A DNA stretch of 28,048 nt from Thermoplasmatales archaeon ex4484_6 (GTDB lineage Archaea > Thermoplasmatota > Penumbrarchaeia > Penumbrarchaeales > Penumbrarchaeaceae), in contig NJDO01000026.1 of NCBI GenBank assembly GCA_002254385.1, positions 1-28,048 on the forward strand, read 5' to 3'. This document shows, one piece after another, positions 7,986-15,146 of the stretch. The stretch's first letter is position 1. The number at the start of each line of letters is the position of its first letter. The notes beneath the pieces were generated by a model, which saw only the letters and a program-made list of their open reading frames with translations, was not told the origin of the DNA and did no database searches. The translations under genes and the position numbers were made by a program.

Positions 7986-8503
7986 AAGGGGCCCCATACC
8001 CCGTGATACTGCACCTATCCCAGGATGACCCGAAGAAATGTTCTGCAAGGAAGATGGCAAGGATGGGCAAGGCCAGACTGATCACACGTATGGAGCAGCT
8101 TCCCTACGGCTCCATCCTCCTTGACCCCTTCTCCGGAACCGCCCTCTCTCCCGCCGACAGGGAGCTGTTCCTGCACAGGGGCATAGTTGCGGTCGACTGC
8201 TCTTGGAAAGAGGCGGAAAGCGTTTTCGATTCGTTCAGGGACCGGCACAGGATGCAGGGAAGGACCCTCCCCATGCTGCTGGCATCCAACCCCACCAAAT
8301 TCGGCAGATGGGGGGAGCTGTCGACCCTCGAGGCTCTGGCAGCAGCGTATTTCATTCTGGGTGAGAGGGAGACGGCATCGGACATGCTCTCGATATACAC
8401 ATGGGGTGTAAGGTTCCTTGAAACGAACATCGAACCGCTGGAAGCCTACGCGGACTGCAGGGATTCCGCCGAGGTCGTGAAGGTTCAGCATGAGTTCATA
8501 TAG
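7982..8503 (+). CDS. tsr3: Tsr3-type rRNA aminocarboxypropyltransferase (DUF367)
   Basis: The 173-residue protein is predicted to transfer the 3-amino-3-carboxypropyl group from S-adenosylmethionine to a hypermodified uridine of small-subunit rRNA late in ribosome maturation. Family landmarks are present: KKCSARKMARMGKA near 17-30, SILLDPFSGTALSPADRE (44-61), VAVDCSWKEAE (69-79), the LLASNPTKFGRWGELSTLEALAAAYFILG block (98-126) and a C-terminal WGVRFLETNIEPLEAYADC. The length is typical for the archaeal form, which lacks the long eukaryotic tail. The ATG at 7982 overlaps the GINS stop by 4 nt. The gene ends 9 nt before the convergent stop at 8513. Confidence 0.92.
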   Translation: MKGAPYPVILHLSQDDPKKCSARKMARMGKARLITRMEQLPYGSILLDPFSGTALSPADRELFLHRGIVAVDCSWKEAESVFDSFRDRHRMQGRTLPMLLASNPTKFGRWGELSTLEALAAAYFILGERETASDMLSIYTWGVRFLETNIEPLEAYADCRDSAEVVKVQHEFI

Positions 8504-8512
8504 AACGGGTGC

Positions 8513-9403
8513 TCATTCCTCCAGGTCCTCGGGGAGGGGGGCAAGTTCGGGTTTCTTCCTGAGGTCCTTGGCCCCCGGACCTCTCACGAAGGTTCCGCAG
8601 GAGGGGCAGAAATCCAGGTTCGGGTCAAGCCTTGATTCGCATCTCGGACATATCCCACCCTCGTTCTCCTCCCCCTTGCGCTTCATGTACACGTTCCATA
8701 CGATGATGACGGTGATGAATGCGAAACCGAGGATCACGAACTCCAGCAGTATCAGCGTTGTATCGTCGATCCGGGATCTGCTGTCCGAAGCTTCCGAAGA
8801 GGTCGCATGGTCCATGAACAATTTTCCACCTTCGCCCTCGTCCAGCATTGCTATGGAAACAAGAATATAGGGATCCTCCGGACTTTTCAGGATGAAGGTC
8901 CCCGTGTTCATGGTGACGGTGAGGCTTTCTCCGCTAATATTCAGCGAGGATACATTGTAGGCTGCCTTGAACCTTCCGTCCCTCAGCTCGTAATAGGTGG
9001 CATTGTGATGTTTGACATCGATCATGAAATCATACGGCTGGGTCTCCTTTGCGTTCCTGTCCGCATAACCGGCAATCCTGTAAGTGAACTCCTCCTGCTT
9101 CCCGATATCTCCCCTTGTCTCTATGGTGAAGGAGATGAGGGAATCGTTTCCCCTGACGGAGAATGAAACGATGTCTATCTGATTGCTCTGCTTGAAATCC
9201 ATGTCCACCTCGCCCTCCACCTCGAACAGGTCCACCATCCTTGTCATGTCCCTTTTCATAACCGTGGATATCACGTCGCCCGTCCCGTCCTTGTAGGTAT
9301 GGGTGACATTATCGGAAACCGCGGCGGCCTGAAATATCATGCAGGATACCGCAGCCATGGCAGCGATGAACAGCAGGTGAAGGGGTCTTCTTTGCACATC
9401 CAT
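8513..9403 (-). CDS. Membrane protein with extracytoplasmic beta-rich domain and cytoplasmic zinc ribbon
   Basis: The 296-residue protein has a signal peptide or anchor at 1-30 (RPLHLLFIAAMAAVSCMIFQAAA), an extracytoplasmic domain of about 180 residues with N-glycosylation sequons (NVT, NDS, NAT, NVS, NIS), a single membrane helix near 216-238 (LILLEFVILGFAFITVIIVW), and a cytoplasmic tail. The tail contains a treble-clef/zinc-ribbon motif: CPRC, then CPSCG 14 residues later (about 252-271), followed by a Pro/Glu-rich end. The family is not recognised. The layout, an external domain connected to an internal zinc ribbon, suggests a sensor or an assembly factor, but that is inference. I prefer the ATG at 9403; an in-frame GTG at 9412 adds MEY. 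A TTAAAAG element lies about 20 nt upstream on the minus strand. Confidence 0.78.
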   Translation of the reverse strand: MDVQRRPLHLLFIAAMAAVSCMIFQAAAVSDNVTHTYKDGTGDVISTVMKRDMTRMVDLFEVEGEVDMDFKQSNQIDIVSFSVRGNDSLISFTIETRGDIGKQEEFTYRIAGYADRNAKETQPYDFMIDVKHHNATYYELRDGRFKAAYNVSSLNISGESLTVTMNTGTFILKSPEDPYILVSIAMLDEGEGGKLFMDHATSSEASDSRSRIDDTTLILLEFVILGFAFITVIIVWNVYMKRKGEENEGGICPRCESRLDPNLDFCPSCGTFVRGPGAKDLRKKPELAPLPEDLEE

Positions 9404-9473
9404 GTATTCCACTTGGGGCTTTTAACATATCGGTCATTGGCCGCATTCCTCATCTGGCGGAGCCTGCATTCCA

Positions 9474-9486
9474 CTTATATATAAGC
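9474..9486 (+). promoter_or_regulatory. TATA box of valS
   Basis: CTTATATATAAGC is a strong, palindromic TATA element. Transcription from about 9505 would give a leader of roughly 37 nt containing GGAG at 9535-9538, a Shine-Dalgarno 3 nt from the ATG at 9542. This gene therefore appears to have a leadered mRNA, unlike priS. Confidence 0.55.
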
Positions 9487-9541
9487 AAGTTTTTAAGGTG
9501 GGTCAGCCCGGACGTTTCAGGAATATTCGGGGGATGGAGAT

Positions 9542-12256
9542 ATGACCGTCAATGAAGGCCCCATCGAAGGAACCAGCAGTGGTGACAAGGGCGGATTCGA
9601 TGTCCACGAGATGGAGACCAGATGGCAGGATTTCTGGGAAAAGGAGAGCATCTACAGGTTCGATCCCTCTTCCGATAAACCGCCCTTCACGATAGACAAT
9701 CCCCCGAGATACGCTTCGGGACCGCTCCATGCGGGACATGCAGTCCATTACACACATATCGATTTCGTTGCCAGGTACAAACGCATGAGGGGATACAACG
9801 TGATGTTCCCGCTCTGCTTCGATGTCAACGGAATGCCGATAGAGGTCAGGGTCGAGAAGAAATACGGCATACATATGAGGGAATACGACCGCCACGAGTT
9901 CATAAGGCTCTGCGAGGAATTCGCAAGCGGGAACATAGAGGAGATGACCAGACAGTTCCGCATATTCGGGGAATCCATGGATCCCTCGGTGTATTACCAG
10001 ACGGATGCAAAATATTACAGAAGACTGACCCAGATATCCTTCATAAGGCTCTTCAAGCAGGGAAGGATCTACAAGGCCAATCACCCCGTGAACTGGTGCC
10101 CCAGATGCGGAACCGCTCTCGCGGAGTCGGAAGTGGAATACCGGGACAACATCACAAAGCTGAATACGATACTGTTCACCGCGGCGAACGACCCCGAGAA
10201 GAAGGTCGAGATCGCGACGACAAGACCGGAACTGCTCTGCACCTGCCAGCTTGTGGCCGTCCATCCGGATGATGAGAGGTACAGGGAGCTCGTTGGAACC
10301 GAACTTCTCACACCTGTTTTCGGAAGGAAGGTCCCGGTGGTCGCCGATGAGGCCGTGGAAAGGGATTACGGCTCCGGGGTCGTGATGATATGTACGATCG
10401 GGGACAAGGAGGATCTCCGGTGGGTGTTCAAGTACGGCCTGAAGATGGAAAAGGGCATCGATGAGCACGGCAGGATGACCGAACTGGCCGGCCCCTACCA
10501 GGGTATGGATCTGAAGGAGGCAAGGCAGAAGATAATAGAGGACATGCGAAAGGAGGGCATACTTGTAAAGCAGGAGGACAACCCCCAGAATGTGGGTACG
10601 TGCTGGAGATGCCATACGAACATCGAGTTCCTGCAGGTGCCCCAGTGGTTCCTGAAGATACTCGACATGAAGGAAGAGATACTTCGGATGTCCGACGAGA
10701 TAACATGGTGGCCCGATTTCATGAAGGTGCGCCTGCGGGAGTGGGTGGAATCCCTGACATGGGACTGGGTGATCTCGAGGCAGAGATACTTCGCCACCCC
10801 CATTCCGGTCTGGGAATGCACCGCATGCGGCAAGCCCCATCTTCCGGAGGAGGAGCAGTGTTATGTTGACCCGACGCTGGATCCTCCACCCGTTCCCGTA
10901 TGCACGGAATGCGGTGGAGAGCTCAAGGGATCCGAGGAGGTGTTCGATACCTGGATGGACTCCTCCATAACTCCACTCTACAACACCTTCTGGATAAGGG
11001 ACGAGGAGATGTTCTCCAAGCTGTATCCCATGTCACTCAGACCCCAGTCGCATGACATCATAAGGACATGGGCCTTCTATTCGATGGTGAGGGGGAAGAA
11101 GCTCACGGGCAAGCGTCCCTGGGATACCATAATGATGGGCGGCTTCATCCTTGCACCGGATGGGACCCCCATGCATGCCTCCAAGGGGAATGCGGTCGAT
11201 CCCCTGGAATATCACAGGATATACGGTGCGGATCCCATAAGATTCTATGCGGCGACATGCACCCTTGGAAAGGATCACCCGTTCAGGATCAAGGATGTGA
11301 AGAGGGGATCCCAGGTCGTGAGGAAGCTGTACAACATGGAGAAGCTCATGTCCCGGGCCTTCTCCGGGATCGAACCCGCGGACCTTCTTGCAATGCTGGA
11401 AAGCGTGAGGAAGGGGCACGTTGAGCTGAAACCGGCAGACATATGGATCCTTCACCGGTATTCAAGGACCGTGGAAGAGGCCACGAGATCCGCGGACACC
11501 TACCAGTTCGACAAGGTGGTGCGGGCAGTTGTCGACTTCATGTGGCTCGAGGTGGCAGACCATTATCTGGAGCTTGTCAAGGGGAGACTGGACAGGCGGG
11601 ACCCGGGAACCATCTACACTCTCTACACGATCGGGTTGGGCATACCCAAGCTCCTTGCTCCGTTCCTCCCCCACATAACGGAAGAGGTCTATCAGGAGCA
11701 TTACAGAAGGTTCGAGGGGGCCAAATCCATCCATATATCCAGATGGCCGCGGCCGGTAATGAGCGACGAGGAAGGGGAGAGGATAGGAAGGTCCGTCGTG
11801 GACATCATAGCATCCATCAGACGCCACAAGAGCGAGAACAAGATCCCGCTGGGGGCCGATATGGGAGCAATACGTCTGATCACGGATTCCCCGGAGGAGC
11901 TGGAAACCTCCCTCGAGGATATCAGGTCCACGATCAAGGCCAGGGATGTTACTCTTGAAACCTCCGAGGAATTGAGGGAGGTCCTCGACGGTCTGGACCC
12001 TGTGTTCAGCGAACTCGGACCCAGATACAGGACCCGCATGAGGTCGATACTCCGGGTCCTCAACGATCCGACAAGGAAGATCGAACTGGCAGAGGAGCTC
12101 GACAGGGAGGGAACGATCACCTTCGATCCGGAGGACGGAGGGGGGCCCGTGACACTGACCTCGGACATGGTCAAGGTCAGAAAGAGATGGACGTTCCGGG
12201 GAAGGTCGGTCTCCCACCTAACGGTGGGGAACCTGATCGTCGTGCTGGAAGAATGA
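9542..12256 (+). CDS. valS: Valyl-tRNA synthetase (archaeal type) with atypical signature motifs
   Basis: The 904-residue protein charges tRNA-Val. ValRS identity, rather than LeuRS or IleRS, comes from the archaeal ValRS blocks IDFVARYKRMRGYNVMFP (about 73-90), an editing (CP1) domain with ATTRPELLC and VAVHPDDERY, GSGVVMICTIGDKEDLRW, NVGTCWRC, EVFDTWMDSSITPLYN and RPQSHDIIRTWAFYS. Three zinc-type Cys pairs occur: CPRC near 184, CWRC near 357, and CTAC/CTEC in the 420-460 region. The class I HIGH motif reads HAGH (63-66). The KMSKS loop reads MHASK (544-548), so the usual first Lys is Pro and the catalytic second Lys is Ala, with a Lys following the Ser. The start is supported by an SD. A Met-rich anticodon-binding domain and coiled C-terminus follow. 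Confidence 0.93.
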   Translation: MTVNEGPIEGTSSGDKGGFDVHEMETRWQDFWEKESIYRFDPSSDKPPFTIDNPPRYASGPLHAGHAVHYTHIDFVARYKRMRGYNVMFPLCFDVNGMPIEVRVEKKYGIHMREYDRHEFIRLCEEFASGNIEEMTRQFRIFGESMDPSVYYQTDAKYYRRLTQISFIRLFKQGRIYKANHPVNWCPRCGTALAESEVEYRDNITKLNTILFTAANDPEKKVEIATTRPELLCTCQLVAVHPDDERYRELVGTELLTPVFGRKVPVVADEAVERDYGSGVVMICTIGDKEDLRWVFKYGLKMEKGIDEHGRMTELAGPYQGMDLKEARQKIIEDMRKEGILVKQEDNPQNVGTCWRCHTNIEFLQVPQWFLKILDMKEEILRMSDEITWWPDFMKVRLREWVESLTWDWVISRQRYFATPIPVWECTACGKPHLPEEEQCYVDPTLDPPPVPVCTECGGELKGSEEVFDTWMDSSITPLYNTFWIRDEEMFSKLYPMSLRPQSHDIIRTWAFYSMVRGKKLTGKRPWDTIMMGGFILAPDGTPMHASKGNAVDPLEYHRIYGADPIRFYAATCTLGKDHPFRIKDVKRGSQVVRKLYNMEKLMSRAFSGIEPADLLAMLESVRKGHVELKPADIWILHRYSRTVEEATRSADTYQFDKVVRAVVDFMWLEVADHYLELVKGRLDRRDPGTIYTLYTIGLGIPKLLAPFLPHITEEVYQEHYRRFEGAKSIHISRWPRPVMSDEEGERIGRSVVDIIASIRRHKSENKIPLGADMGAIRLITDSPEELETSLEDIRSTIKARDVTLETSEELREVLDGLDPVFSELGPRYRTRMRSILRVLNDPTRKIELAEELDREGTITFDPEDGGGPVTLTSDMVKVRKRWTFRGRSVSHLTVGNLIVVLEE

Positions 12257-12284
12257 GACGGACACATTCACATGTTCGATGCTA

Positions 12285-12318
12285 GCGCATTGGGAGAATG
12301 CGCACTGCGAACCGTTTT
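12285..12318 (+). terminator. Hairpin plus T-run terminator after valS
   Basis: GCGCATT (12285-12291) pairs perfectly with AATGCGC (12297-12303) across a GGGAG loop. A TTTTT run follows at 12314-12318 and another at about 12337-12341. It starts 28 nt after the valS stop. Archaea often terminate on T-runs alone, so the hairpin may be supplementary. Confidence 0.5.
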
Positions 12319-12416
12319 TCTCCCTCGATTGTCAAGATTTTTCTAGTCCACACTATGGTACATATATCTAAAATAATAAGCAAAAGTGCACATTTTTTAC
12401 ACAGCGGCATAACTTA

Positions 12417-12431
12417 TCATTTATATAGTAA
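12417..12431 (+). promoter_or_regulatory. TATA box of the mbh operon
   Basis: TCATTTATATAGTAA is the best TATA element in the 228-nt gap before mbhA. It predicts transcription start near 12452 and a leader of about 33 nt with a perfect AGGAGG at 12472-12477. The rest of the gap (12257-12416) holds the valS terminator and AT-rich sequence with a second weaker TATA (CATATATCTAAAATAAT, near 12361-12377). The same TTATATAGTAA string recurs in the promoter of the regulator gene at 22480. Confidence 0.6.
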
Positions 12432-12441
12432 AACCGTATTG

Positions 12442-12455
12442 GGAACTCCGGTTCC
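12442..12455. promoter_or_regulatory. Perfect 14-bp palindrome at the predicted mbh transcription start (candidate operator)
   Basis: GGAACTCCGGTTCC (12442-12455) has two perfect 5-bp arms around TCCG. It lies 17-30 nt downstream of the TATA centre, at the expected transcription start, a position where archaeal repressors block RNA polymerase. It could also form a hairpin at the 5' end of the mRNA. No regulator for it is identified. Confidence 0.4.
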
Positions 12456-12484
12456 TATAGAAATGCAGACTAGGAGGCCCTGAA

Positions 12485-13003
12485 ATGTTAACCTTTTTGA
12501 TGACCTTCATCGGGGTATTTCTATTATACCTCTTGATGGTCCTGGGAACGGGCGATGGTGGAACCTTTGGCTATCTCTTTCATTGGGAAGAGCTGGTCGC
12601 AGGTCTGATCATCTCCCTTGTCGCTGCGGCCATCGCGCGAACTGTGCTGGGAAAGGCGGAAAACACGAAGCTGTTCGTCAGATTCCCACTGTTTCTGGTC
12701 TACATACCTGTCTGGTTTGCCGCACTTGCGAAGGCCAACCTTCAGGTGGCAGTGATGGTGATAACGGGAAAGATCAGGCCGGGAATAGTGAGGATCGAAC
12801 CCGGGCTGAAGACGAACCTGGGAAAGACCATACTGGCCAACTCCATCACCCTGACACCGGGTACACTCACCGTGGACGCTTTCGATGACAGGGAGGAGAT
12901 GTACATTCACTGGATCAAGGTGAAGGATACGAAGACCATGGACGAGAGGATCAAGGGGGTCTGCGGCAGTTTCGCCGGATGGGCAAGGAGGCTTGCGGAA
13001 TGA
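12485..13003 (+). CDS. mbhA: Mbh hydrogenase subunit A (MrpE/MnhE-like)
   Basis: The 172-residue membrane protein is the first gene of the mbh operon. Two or three hydrophobic helices at the N-terminus (MLTFLMTFIGVFLLYLLMV, then ELVAGLIISLVAAAIA and LFLVYIPVWFAALAKANLQVA) precede a soluble C-terminal part with the MrpE signature PGIVRIEPGLKTNLGKTILANSITLTPGTLTVD. In Mrp antiporters and Mbh, this subunit belongs to the ion-translocating module. The ATG at 12485 is preceded by AGGAGG with 7-nt spacing. The stop overlaps the mbhB start (ATGA). Confidence 0.93.
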   Translation: MLTFLMTFIGVFLLYLLMVLGTGDGGTFGYLFHWEELVAGLIISLVAAAIARTVLGKAENTKLFVRFPLFLVYIPVWFAALAKANLQVAVMVITGKIRPGIVRIEPGLKTNLGKTILANSITLTPGTLTVDAFDDREEMYIHWIKVKDTKTMDERIKGVCGSFAGWARRLAE

Positions 13004-13287
13004 CGTTCGGACCATCGGAGATTCTGCTCATAACCGTTGCTGCACTGGCTCTGGGAATCCTGATATCCCTGCTGAGGCTGTTTCTGGGACCAACGGCCCC
13101 CGACAGGGTGGTGGCCCTGGATACGGTGAACACCATCGTGGTCGGCTTGATGGTGGGCCTTGCAGCCTACTATGAGGAAGTGGTGTTCGTGGACATTGCG
13201 GTCGTCTACGCCCTGCTGTCGTTCGGCGCCACCATGTTCATAGCCAGATATATCGAGCGGACAAAAGAGAACCAGGAGGCGGTCTGA
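13000..13287 (+). CDS. mbhB: Mbh hydrogenase subunit B (MrpF/MnhF-like)
   Basis: The 95-residue protein has three transmembrane helices. The loop FLGPTAPDRVVALDTVNTI after the first helix is the MrpF family signature, and an acidic residue pair follows in the second helix region (AAYYEEVVFVDIAVVYALLSF). I chose ATG 13000, which shares ATGA with the mbhA stop, instead of the upstream in-frame ATG at 12979 inside mbhA. It forms part of the small-subunit bundle of the antiporter module. Confidence 0.92.
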   Translation: MTFGPSEILLITVAALALGILISLLRLFLGPTAPDRVVALDTVNTIVVGLMVGLAAYYEEVVFVDIAVVYALLSFGATMFIARYIERTKENQEAV

Positions 13288-13652
13288 TGGACGGATGGAC
13301 CATTGCCATGATAGTACTGCTGGCCATATCGATATTCTTCATCCTTCTGGGAACCATAGGACTGCACAGGTTCCCGGATGTCTACACCAGGCTTCATGCC
13401 GCCACGAAGACGACAACGTTCGGCTCCATATTCCTCATCGCCGCCGTTATCGTTTACGGTGCATTCAGACTCACAGAGGTCAGCGGGGACAATGCCGGTT
13501 CATTCATGCATCTCATAGGCATGTCCATCATCGCCCTCCTTGCTCTGCTGTTCACCAATCCGACGGGCGCCCATGCGATAGCAAGGGCCGCAAGACGAAC
13601 GGGAGTGGAACCGGAACAGGCGGTGATCGATGATTACAGGGAGGTGAAGTGA
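13287..13652 (+). CDS. mbhC: Mbh hydrogenase subunit C (MrpG/MnhG-like)
   Basis: The 121-residue, three-helix protein carries the MrpG landmark GLHRFPDVYTRLHAATK after the first helix, then GSIFLIAAVIVYG and, after a periplasmic loop, a third helix ending in LLFTNPTGAHAIARAARR. The Ser/Thr/His/Arg-rich first loop and NPTGAHAIARAA are diagnostic. The start overlaps the mbhB stop as TGATG. The C-terminal tail (EPEQAVIDDYREVK) is slightly longer than in many MrpG proteins. Confidence 0.93.
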   Translation: MDGWTIAMIVLLAISIFFILLGTIGLHRFPDVYTRLHAATKTTTFGSIFLIAAVIVYGAFRLTEVSGDNAGSFMHLIGMSIIALLALLFTNPTGAHAIARAARRTGVEPEQAVIDDYREVK

Positions 13653-13918
13653 TGGTAGAATGGACGACTTTCCTATATGACGCCACCCATTTGATGGTCC
13701 TCATCGGGATCGTTGCATCCGCCCTGATGGTCGTGAAGTTCAAGGACCTCATATCCGCAACGATTGCGCTTGCCGCATGCTCGCTCCTGGTATCCCTTGA
13801 GTTCCTCATACTCCAGGCACCCGATGTTGCAATAGCGGAAGCTGCGGTGGGAGCGGTCCTGACAACGGCGATATTCATTTTCGCCATAAAAGGATCCAGA
13901 AGGAGGGAGGAATATTGA
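13652..13918 (+). CDS. mbhD: Mbh hydrogenase subunit D (MrpA C-terminal-like, DUF4040)
   Basis: The 88-residue protein has three helices and the motif EFLILQAPDVAIAEAAVGAVLTTAIF, shared with the C-terminal part of MrpA and DUF4040 proteins. The Glu in AEAAVG is a conserved membrane acid thought to lie on the ion path. The preferred ATG at 13652 makes TGATG with the mbhC stop; a GTG at 13649 would add one residue. It ends RRREEY, with a Shine-Dalgarno for mbhE embedded in those codons. Confidence 0.9.
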   Translation: MVEWTTFLYDATHLMVLIGIVASALMVVKFKDLISATIALAACSLLVSLEFLILQAPDVAIAEAAVGAVLTTAIFIFAIKGSRRREEY

Positions 13919-14307
13919 TCAATAACGGTTTCAAACTTGCTGCACTCCTGCTCCTCGCGGGTTTTTTGACATTCGCGGTCTGGAACCTCAGAGAGTTCGG
14001 GGAACCCGGTGAGAAGGCGGACAACGACGTGGTCCTCTACAACGCGGAGGACAACACGACACTAACTCTCGACAGGACGGCCATGGACGACTTCATGCTG
14101 GACCATTCCCAGGACGGCAGCTCGACAGACGAGGACGTTCTGGAGAACGGACCTTCGGCCAACAATGCGGTGACGGCCGTCGTTTTCGATTACAGGGGTT
14201 TCGATACCATGGGGGAGGCGACCGTTCTCTTCGCTGCCGTGTCAGGGGTCCTTGTATCGTTGAGAATTGCACTACCACCGAAGGAGAAGAAGGGAGGTGA
14301 TGCCTGA
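13915..14307 (+). CDS. mbhE: Mbh hydrogenase subunit E (MrpA/MrpB-related), TTG start
   Basis: The 130-residue protein has an N-terminal helix (LAALLLLAGFLTFAVWNL), a long acidic extracytoplasmic loop of about 65 residues, and a C-terminal part with NAVTAVVFDYRGFDTMGEATVLFAAVSGVLVSL, the signature of MbhE/the MrpA C-terminal region (VTAVVxDYRGxDTxGE). No ATG or GTG is available. The TTG at 13915 overlaps the mbhD stop as TTGA and lies 5 nt after AGGAGGGAGG. The acidic loop is longer than I would expect from Pyrococcus MbhE (about 97 residues, from memory). Confidence 0.9.
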   Translation: MINNGFKLAALLLLAGFLTFAVWNLREFGEPGEKADNDVVLYNAEDNTTLTLDRTAMDDFMLDHSQDGSSTDEDVLENGPSANNAVTAVVFDYRGFDTMGEATVLFAAVSGVLVSLRIALPPKEKKGGDA

Positions 14308-14786
14308 TGGAAAGGATGTCACCCGTCGTGAGGACCGTAGTGAAGATAGCCTTCGCCCCGATGTTCGCCTTCGGGGCCTACATCATACTTCACGGCCACC
14401 TAACACCCGGAGGCGGTTTCCAGGGAGGGGCGATAATCGGTTCCCTCATGGCGCTCTACCTCGTGGCATTCGGCGCCACCGCATGGAAAAAGAAACTGCT
14501 CTCCGGATTGGAATCGGGGGGTCTGCTGGTCTTCATCGGGACCGGAATACTCGGCCTGGTCTCCGGTCTCATGTTCTACAATTTCCTGGCGGACTCGGAC
14601 ATTCCCATCTTCAACGAAGCGGTACCCACGATGCTGGGCTACACGCATTCCAACTGGGCCCCTCTGTGGACGGGCGGGACGATATCGGTGATGAACCTGG
14701 CTGTGGGTATCGAGGTCATAGCCGGGCTCACCCTGATAGTGATAACGATGGGGCTTTTCGCCTTCGAAGGAAAGGAGGGTGGATGA
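14307..14786 (+). CDS. mbhF: Mbh hydrogenase subunit F (MrpB/MnhB-like)
   Basis: The 159-residue protein has four predicted helices. The MrpB signature YIILHGHLTPGGGFQGGAIIGSL occupies about 25-47, and a GTISVMNLAVGIEVIAGLTLIVITM block forms the last helix. The start overlaps mbhE (TGATG). In Mrp-type complexes this subunit sits with MrpC and MrpD homologues in the ion-translocating arm. No irregularities are seen. Confidence 0.94.
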   Translation: MERMSPVVRTVVKIAFAPMFAFGAYIILHGHLTPGGGFQGGAIIGSLMALYLVAFGATAWKKKLLSGLESGGLLVFIGTGILGLVSGLMFYNFLADSDIPIFNEAVPTMLGYTHSNWAPLWTGGTISVMNLAVGIEVIAGLTLIVITMGLFAFEGKEGG

Positions 14787-15146
14787 ATGCTCTCGAACAT
14801 ACCTTATCTTGTGGTCGTGGCCCTGATGGTCATCGGGTTGTACATCATCCTCTTCAAGAGGAACCTGATAAAGCTGGCGATGGGGATCACGCTCCTGGAG
14901 ACCGGCGTCAATCTGTTCCTGATAACCCTTGCTTACAGACACGGTGAGGTGCTCCATGCGCCAGTGTTCACATCGATGATATTGAGGAACGATACCACGT
15001 TCTCCCTTCCGACCCCCCATGCCCTTACGCTGACGTCCATCGTCATAGGGGTGGCGACAACGGCCCTGCTGCTCACATTCTTCATGCAGTTGTACAGGAA
15101 ATTCAAGGTGTCCACCACCGATGACCTGAGGAGGTTGAGAGGATGA
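14787..15146 (+). CDS. mbhG: Mbh hydrogenase subunit G (MrpC/NuoK-like)
   Basis: The 119-residue, three-helix protein is homologous to MrpC and complex I NuoK. It has VIGLYIILFKRNLIKLAMGITLLETGVNLFLI, with the conserved Glu in the second helix, followed by PHALTLTSIVIGVATTALLLTF, the usual DPLPQALTLTAIVIG-like block. The ATG at 14787 follows the mbhF TGA without a gap, and the SD GGAGGGTGG lies just upstream within mbhF. It ends overlapping mbhH (ATGA). Confidence 0.94.
   Translation: MLSNIPYLVVVALMVIGLYIILFKRNLIKLAMGITLLETGVNLFLITLAYRHGEVLHAPVFTSMILRNDTTFSLPTPHALTLTSIVIGVATTALLLTFFMQLYRKFKVSTTDDLRRLRG

Noticed and set aside
9503..10840. Minus-strand frame of 445 codons opposite valS
   Set aside because: It is a shadow of the ValRS gene; its His/Leu/Pro-rich translation has no family resemblance.
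9542..12256. Leucyl- or isoleucyl-tRNA synthetase
   Set aside because: The overall class Ia layout fits, but the editing-domain and zinc-region blocks and RPQSHDIIRTWAFYS match archaeal ValRS.
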